Source: JAPLFM01 sp964650885 (GTDB taxonomy: Bacteria > Bacteroidota > Ignavibacteria > Kapaibacteriales > UBA2268). Taken from it: 18,771 nt of DNA. The DNA is taken from assembly GCA_964650885.1 (NCBI GenBank), contig CAZYXG010000050.1:1-18771 (forward strand), in the 5' to 3' direction. Positions within the stretch are counted from its first letter, which is position 1. Each line of letters begins with the position of its first letter. The notes under the pieces are model-generated. The model worked only from the letters and a program-made list of their open reading frames with translations. It was not told where the DNA came from and made no database searches. The position numbers and the translations under genes were made by a program. Positions 14,996 to 18,771 of this stretch are shown one piece after another.

Positions 14996-15616
14996 TTACA
15001 CAAGAGAAATATTATTTCTGCCAAGCTTAACAAGATTTTCTGTTTCCATTTGTTTTAGCAAACGAGAGACAACTACTCTTGATGTGCCTAGTTCATTTGC
15101 TAACTGTTCGTGTGTTACGTGGAGTGTTTTGGATTCTGCATTTTCACATTTTTTCTGAATTAAACTTAATAATCGTTCATCAAGTTTTTTAAAAGCAATT
15201 GCATTCACTACATCTAAAAGTTCTTCAAAACGTTTGTGGTAGAGTTTAAAAATATAATCAAGCCATTCGGGATATTCTTTTATCAAGTAGCTAACTTTTT
15301 CAACTGGTATAAAGAGGATTTCGGTTTTCTCATCGGCAATAGCTCTTACTTTACTTGTTTCCTGATGCATACCTCCAAGAATAGACATTATGCAGCTCTC
15401 CCCTGGCTTTATATAGTATAGGAAAATCTCTCGCCCGTCTTCTTCTGTGCGTGTAACTTTAATCATACCTTGAGTAACTATGGGGATTGAGTTCATACAA
15501 GATGCCTCTTCTAAAATCACATCGTTCTCAGCAAAAGTTCTAATAGTGCCAAGCTCGTGCAGTTTATCAGAAACTCTTTTTGTAGTTACATCTTCAAGAT
15601 TTATAGAATGCTTCAT
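14996..15616 (-). CDS. Crp/Fnr-family transcriptional regulator
   Basis: This 206-residue regulator has an N-terminal cyclic-nucleotide-binding-like sensor domain (about 15-120), a long connecting helix (about 120-150), and a C-terminal winged helix with His-Glu-Gln-Leu-Ala-Asn-Glu-Leu-Gly-Thr-Ser-Arg-Val-Val-Val-Ser-Arg-Leu-Leu as recognition motif near 169-187. The cAMP-phosphate pocket of true CRP (Gly-Glu-Leu ... Arg-Ser-Ala) is not conserved; here the region reads Pro-Gly-Glu-Ser-Cys-Ile-Met-Ser ... Glu-Thr-Ser-Lys-Val, so cAMP is probably not the signal. There is no FNR-type four-cysteine cluster, but two cysteines (40 and 75) are in the sensor domain. The start is ten bases after the sua5 stop codon, with AGGTAGAG in front. 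The rhodanese operon begins 67 bases downstream, so this protein is its likely regulator. Confidence 0.92.
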   Translation of the reverse strand: MKHSINLEDVTTKRVSDKLHELGTIRTFAENDVILEEASCMNSIPIVTQGMIKVTRTEEDGREIFLYYIKPGESCIMSILGGMHQETSKVRAIADEKTEILFIPVEKVSYLIKEYPEWLDYIFKLYHKRFEELLDVVNAIAFKKLDERLLSLIQKKCENAESKTLHVTHEQLANELGTSRVVVSRLLKQMETENLVKLGRNNISLV

Positions 15617-15626
15617 GTTTCTCTAC

Positions 15627-16634
15627 CTAATTGTTTGAACTAGCACGCTTCAATCTATCATTAATTGCTAAGCCAATTCCTTGGTTGGGCAATTCTTCCA
15701 AAAGAATAATATCGCAATCCATACTTTCTATGTCTCTTAAAGCTGTGAATACATTTTTTGCAGCTGTTTTTAGTTTCCCATCAGCGGCAAGTACAATTTG
15801 TTTATCCTCTGCAATATAGTTAGTCTTTGCTCTAAACATAATTGCACCTAACTTCACACCATTGTATTTTTCAATAAGTTCAGTTATATTGCCCCAATAA
15901 CATGTTTTAGAAGGAGCATAATGGGACTTTAATTGACCTGGAGCTGTTGGTCTTTCCTTGCCATCGTTTGCTATAATGACTTCCCAATCAGGGAAATCTT
16001 GCATCAATTGCTCAGGTGTAACATTTCCAAGGCGATGAATGATAATTTTCCCAGTATCAAACCCCAAAATAGTGGATTCAATTCCCACTTGGCAATCTCC
16101 GCCATCTAATATAAGTTGTAATTTCCCGCCTAATTGCTGTTCTACGTGTATTGCTTTGGTTGGGCTGACATAACCAGATGGATTCGCACTTGGAGCTGCC
16201 AATGGGAAATCTATTCTTTTAAGAAGCTCTAAAGTAAGTGAATGGTTAGGTATTCTAACTGCTACATAATCACTTCCAGCTGTTACCAAGTCAGAAACAA
16301 TTGGTTTCTTTTTCAGCAACAAAGTGATTGGGCCAGGGCTATACTTTCCAAGAATTTCAATTGCTAAAGTGGGTAATTCCTCAACTAAGATTTGAAGCTG
16401 ATTTAAATTTCCAATGTGCAGAATAAGAGGATTAAAATGAGGGCGATTTTTGGCTGCAAATATTTTCAAAACAGCATCTTCATCGAAAGCATTGGCTGCC
16501 AAACCATATACTGTTTCAGTTGGAATAGCTACAATTTCCCCCTTTTGGAGTAATTCAATAGCTTCATCTATATTTTTAGTTATTTTTGCCAAAGCGAGAG
16601 CTAAACTATTAGATTTAAAAGAAAATTTGGTCAA
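15627..16634 (-). CDS. Threonylcarbamoyl-AMP synthase, Sua5 type
   Basis: This 335-residue enzyme makes threonylcarbamoyl-AMP from threonine, bicarbonate and ATP, the first step of the t6A37 modification of ANN-decoding tRNAs. The YrdC domain shows Gly-Glu-Ile-Val-Ala-Ile-Pro-Thr-Glu-Thr-Val-Tyr-Gly-Leu at 32-45, Lys-Asn-Arg-Pro-x-x-x-Pro-Leu near 62-70, and Ala-Ala-Pro-Ser-Ala-Asn-Pro-Ser-Gly near 145-153. A Pro-Gly-x-x-x-x-His-Tyr-Ala-Pro linker near 230-240 and a C-terminal Sua5 domain make it the long Sua5 form rather than short TsaC. No ATG lies before the domain. The frame is open only back to a TAG, leaving TTG at 16634 or TTG at 16592 as starts, and the latter would match homologue lengths better. 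The Crp/Fnr gene follows after ten bases. Confidence 0.9.
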   Translation of the reverse strand: MTKFSFKSNSLALALAKITKNIDEAIELLQKGEIVAIPTETVYGLAANAFDEDAVLKIFAAKNRPHFNPLILHIGNLNQLQILVEELPTLAIEILGKYSPGPITLLLKKKPIVSDLVTAGSDYVAVRIPNHSLTLELLKRIDFPLAAPSANPSGYVSPTKAIHVEQQLGGKLQLILDGGDCQVGIESTILGFDTGKIIIHRLGNVTPEQLMQDFPDWEVIIANDGKERPTAPGQLKSHYAPSKTCYWGNITELIEKYNGVKLGAIMFRAKTNYIAEDKQIVLAADGKLKTAAKNVFTALRDIESMDCDIILLEELPNQGIGLAINDRLKRASSNN

Positions 16635-16747
16635 TTCCTAATGTTAAAATTAGCAGTTTTTTTTATCGAAAAACGCAATGTGGAGAAATAATTCACTAAA
16701 TCTTCACATAAATTTCAATTTTCTTTTAATTCTAAAAGTGTTTTTTG

Positions 16748-16755
16748 TATATTTG
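16748..16755 (+). promoter_or_regulatory. Possible -7 promoter element of the oxoamine synthase gene
   Basis: TATATTTG fits the Bacteroidota -7 element TAnnTTTG, but the -33 TTTG is not seen at the right distance. If used, the leader would be roughly 105-110 bases. The rest of the 16642-16868 gap is AT-rich without a clear hairpin. Confidence 0.25.
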
Positions 16756-16868
16756 ATATTGATAAATGTATGATAAATAAACTATTATTTGCCAAAATCT
16801 ATTTCAAGGCAAATTTAAGACGTTTAATAAACAATATGACATTAATTTTTAACTAATTTAAGATTGAA

Positions 16869-18089
16869 GTGGATATTTTTGAAAAGTGCATAGATTACAC
16901 TCGGGCTGACGCTGTTAAAGCTGCTGGAATCTACCCATACTTCCGTGCAGTACAAGAAAATGAAGGGCCTGTGGTCCAAATCGAAGGTAGAAAAATTTTA
17001 ATGGCTGGCTCAAACAACTACTTGGGGCTAACTGCAAACCCAAGAGTGAAACAAGCTGCAATTGATGCAATTAATAAGTTTGGTACTGGTTGCTCTGGTT
17101 CTCGTTATTTAACTGGTACAATTGATTTACATATTGAACTTGAGAAAAGATTCGCAGAATTCCTAGGGTTTGAAGCGGTATTGCTTTTCAGTACTGGCTA
17201 TCAAACTGCACTTGGAGTTCTTTCTGCAATGGCTTCACGTGGCGAATATATAATAGGCGACAAAGAAAATCACGCTTGTTTGATTTCTGGAGCAATGTTG
17301 GCAAAAAGTGGAATGGCGGAATTTAAACGCTATAAACACGATGACCCAGAAGATTTGGAACGTGTTCTAAAATCAATTCCTGCTGATGCTCCTAAGTTAG
17401 TGGTAACAGATGGTGTTTTTTCAGTTACTGGTGAAATTGTAAACTTACCAGAACTTGTAAGAATTGCAAAAAAATATGGTGCAAGAGTTATGGTGGACGA
17501 TGCTCACGCTACTGGTGTAATTGGCGTAGGCGGGCGTGGCACTCACAGTCATTTCGGCTTCACTAATAAAGAAGTAGATATGGTTATGGGTACATTCTCA
17601 AAAACTTTTGCTTCTTTGGGCGGCTTTGTGGCTGGTCCTGAAAGAGTAATCAACTATATTAAACACCATTCGCCTGCATTAATTTTCTCAGCTTCTCCTA
17701 CTCCTGCTTCTTGTGCGGCTGCACTTGTAGCTTTGGATATTTTAGAAGAACAACCAGAATTAGTTGACAGATTAATTTTGAATGCAAACTATATGCGTGA
17801 TGGTTTCAAAAAATTTGGTTTCAATGTAATTGAACACCCGACTGCTATAGTACCAGTTATTGTTGGTACTTATGACGACCCAAATATTGACCCAGCTGTG
17901 AAAGCTTTTGATATTTGGAAAGCTCTATATGACGAAGGTGTTTTTGTGAATGCATTTATTCCGCCTGGAGTACCACCGAATATGTCTATGATGCGTACTA
18001 GCTATATGGCGACACACGAAAAAGTTCACTTAGATAGAATTTTGGAAGTATTTGCTAAAATTGGTAAACAGTTCGGCTTGATTAAATAA
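16869..18089 (+). CDS. Serine palmitoyltransferase-like alpha-oxoamine synthase
   Basis: This 406-residue PLP enzyme joins an acyl-CoA to an amino acid with loss of CO2. The PLP lysine is Lys245 in Gly-Thr-Phe-Ser-Lys-Thr-Phe-Ala-Ser-Leu-Gly-Gly; Asp210 and His213 in Val-Asp-Asp-Ala-His-Ala-Thr-Gly, and His135 in Asn-His-Ala, are the other cofactor residues. Asn-Asn-Tyr-Leu-Gly-Leu (49-54) and Gly-Ser-Arg-(Tyr)-Leu-Thr-Gly-Thr (77-84) are family hallmarks. The end, Phe-Val-Asn-Ala-Phe-x-Pro-Pro-Gly-Val-Pro, resembles bacterial serine palmitoyltransferases, which start sphingolipid synthesis, more than glycine C-acetyltransferase (Kbl) or BioF. Threonine or biotin pathway partners are absent nearby. 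The GTG start is the first suitable codon after an in-frame TAA. It is a single gene closed by a strong terminator; the family is certain, the exact substrate inferred. Confidence 0.88.
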   Translation: MDIFEKCIDYTRADAVKAAGIYPYFRAVQENEGPVVQIEGRKILMAGSNNYLGLTANPRVKQAAIDAINKFGTGCSGSRYLTGTIDLHIELEKRFAEFLGFEAVLLFSTGYQTALGVLSAMASRGEYIIGDKENHACLISGAMLAKSGMAEFKRYKHDDPEDLERVLKSIPADAPKLVVTDGVFSVTGEIVNLPELVRIAKKYGARVMVDDAHATGVIGVGGRGTHSHFGFTNKEVDMVMGTFSKTFASLGGFVAGPERVINYIKHHSPALIFSASPTPASCAAALVALDILEEQPELVDRLILNANYMRDGFKKFGFNVIEHPTAIVPVIVGTYDDPNIDPAVKAFDIWKALYDEGVFVNAFIPPGVPPNMSMMRTSYMATHEKVHLDRILEVFAKIGKQFGLIK

Positions 18090-18111
18090 ATTCAATTTGA
18101 GATATAAAACG

Positions 18112-18151
18112 AAAGCCCTAACAAATATAAATTTTGTTAGGGCTTTTTTTT
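18112..18151. terminator. Strong bidirectional terminator
   Basis: A perfect 14-bp stem joins AAAGCCCTAACAAA (18112-18125) to TTTGTTAGGGCTTT (18133-18146), with further T on the plus strand and a T-containing stretch on the minus strand. It separates the oxoamine synthase gene from the convergent DUF1003 gene, whose stop codon it touches. Confidence 0.94.
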
Positions 18152-18771
18152 AAAGTTCGGATGCGTCTTTATTGTTTTGATGCATTATCAAATGATCTAT
18201 TTTTTCGTGGAGTATTCTAATTTCAAGTTCAGATTTCAAATTTATCATATAATCTTTTTTTGCCCTTTCTCTATCTTTTTCTTCTCTTCTATTTTGACTC
18301 ATCATAATCACAGGTGCTTGAAGTGCTGCCAAACAGGACAAGATTAAGTTTAATAATATGAATGGGTATGGATCGAAACCTTGATTTAAAAAAATATAGA
18401 AGTTTGTGAGTATCCAAATCCAAATAAAAACACCAAAGGTGATAATAAATTTCCAGCTACCGCCAAACTTTGCAACAATATCTGCTAATCTTTGTCCGTA
18501 AGTCAGATTCTGAGTATCTTCTTCGTCATCGAATTTATCGGATAGCGTTGTTTTTTCTGAAAGCGATTTGAGTACGGTTTTTTCAAGTTCAGTTAGTTCT
18601 CCCAAATCCTTAAGTAAATCTTCGGTGATATATTTCTCTCTGAATTTCTTCAATTCACTAACAGAAATATAATTATTTGAGTTAAAATTTGGGTATTGCT
18701 TTTTGATAAACAAATAAAGAGATTGCCTTAGAGTACTAGCCGATATCCTTTCGGATAATGGGAATTCCATT
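18150..18771 (-). CDS. DUF1003 membrane protein, probably cut by window edge
   Basis: At least 206 residues of a DUF1003 protein are visible. The core reads Gly-Gln-Arg-Leu-Ala-Asp-x-Val-Ala-x-Phe-Gly-Gly-Ser-Trp near 92-106, a membrane helix near 108-127, Phe-Asp-Pro-Tyr-Pro-Phe-Ile-Leu-Leu-Asn-Leu leading into a second helix near 136-155, and Gln-Ala-Pro-Val-Ile-Met-Met-Ser-Gln-Asn-Arg-Arg. A charged coil-like C-terminal tail with Glu/Lys and a His-x-x-x-Asp-x-x-x stretch follows. An ATG lies at 18768-18770, but DUF1003 proteins often have a Cys-x-x-Cys-Gly segment just before the Phe-Pro-Leu-Ser that opens this frame, so the true start may lie outside. Function is unknown; location is the inner membrane. 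It is convergent with the oxoamine synthase gene. Confidence 0.83.
   Translation of the reverse strand, partial: MEFPLSERISASTLRQSLYLFIKKQYPNFNSNNYISVSELKKFREKYITEDLLKDLGELTELEKTVLKSLSEKTTLSDKFDDEEDTQNLTYGQRLADIVAKFGGSWKFIITFGVFIWIWILTNFYIFLNQGFDPYPFILLNLILSCLAALQAPVIMMSQNRREEKDRERAKKDYMINLKSELEIRILHEKIDHLIMHQNNKDASEL

Overview
This AT-rich window most likely comes from the Bacteroidota or the wider Bacteroidota-Chlorobiota group. Three signs support this: type IX secretion (T9SS) C-terminal sorting domains on one intact gene and one broken gene; promoter-like TTTG-N20-TATTTTTG and TAnnTTTG elements; and an Mrp/ApbC ATPase of the kind found in that group, without the usual CxxC pair. A finer placement is not possible from sequence alone. 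Most of the window is ordinary chromosome. No rRNA, tRNA, CRISPR array, insertion sequence or phage gene was seen.

Left part (1-5600). A gene-poor leader precedes a small outer-membrane beta-barrel protein (369-1307). Next, on the minus strand, is a decayed two-gene unit: a small cysteine-rich secreted protein whose reading frame is broken at an A5 run straight after its ATG (2218-2575), and a T9SS cargo gene carrying one stop codon and two frameshifts (1353-2207). They are followed by a TIGR01777-type sugar-epimerase-like SDR (2611-3501). Divergent from it is a two-gene operon of a GIN-domain (DUF2807) lipoprotein and a LolC/E-like FtsX permease with no ATPase beside it (3622-5537), closed by a strong terminator.

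Middle part (5612-12990). A 685-residue T9SS-secreted protein with Asp-box-like motifs lies divergent from the Mrp/ApbC Fe-S carrier ATPase (7886-8977). Then comes an intergenic segment with hairpins and a C8 tract, a short-chain dehydrogenase, and a folate/purine pair, folC then purH. FolC makes the folate polyglutamates, and PurH uses the 10-formyl form in the last two steps of IMP synthesis.

Right part (13011-18771). A minus-strand cluster runs Sua5 (tRNA t6A synthesis), a Crp/Fnr regulator, a small DUF6132-like membrane protein with two cysteines, a DUF2202 ferritin-like lipoprotein, two cytosolic single-domain rhodaneses and a rhodanese lipoprotein. From the DUF6132-like gene onward the genes overlap or nearly touch, so they probably form one operon. 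It looks like a sulfane-sulfur or redox handling module with its own regulator, and it is the most interesting unit here. A serine-palmitoyltransferase-like alpha-oxoamine synthase (sphingolipid type) follows on the plus strand. A DUF1003 membrane protein, probably cut by the right edge, ends the window.

Four convergent gene pairs share hairpins. Three of these are clear T-tracted terminators that work in both directions, which sharply defines the transcription units.
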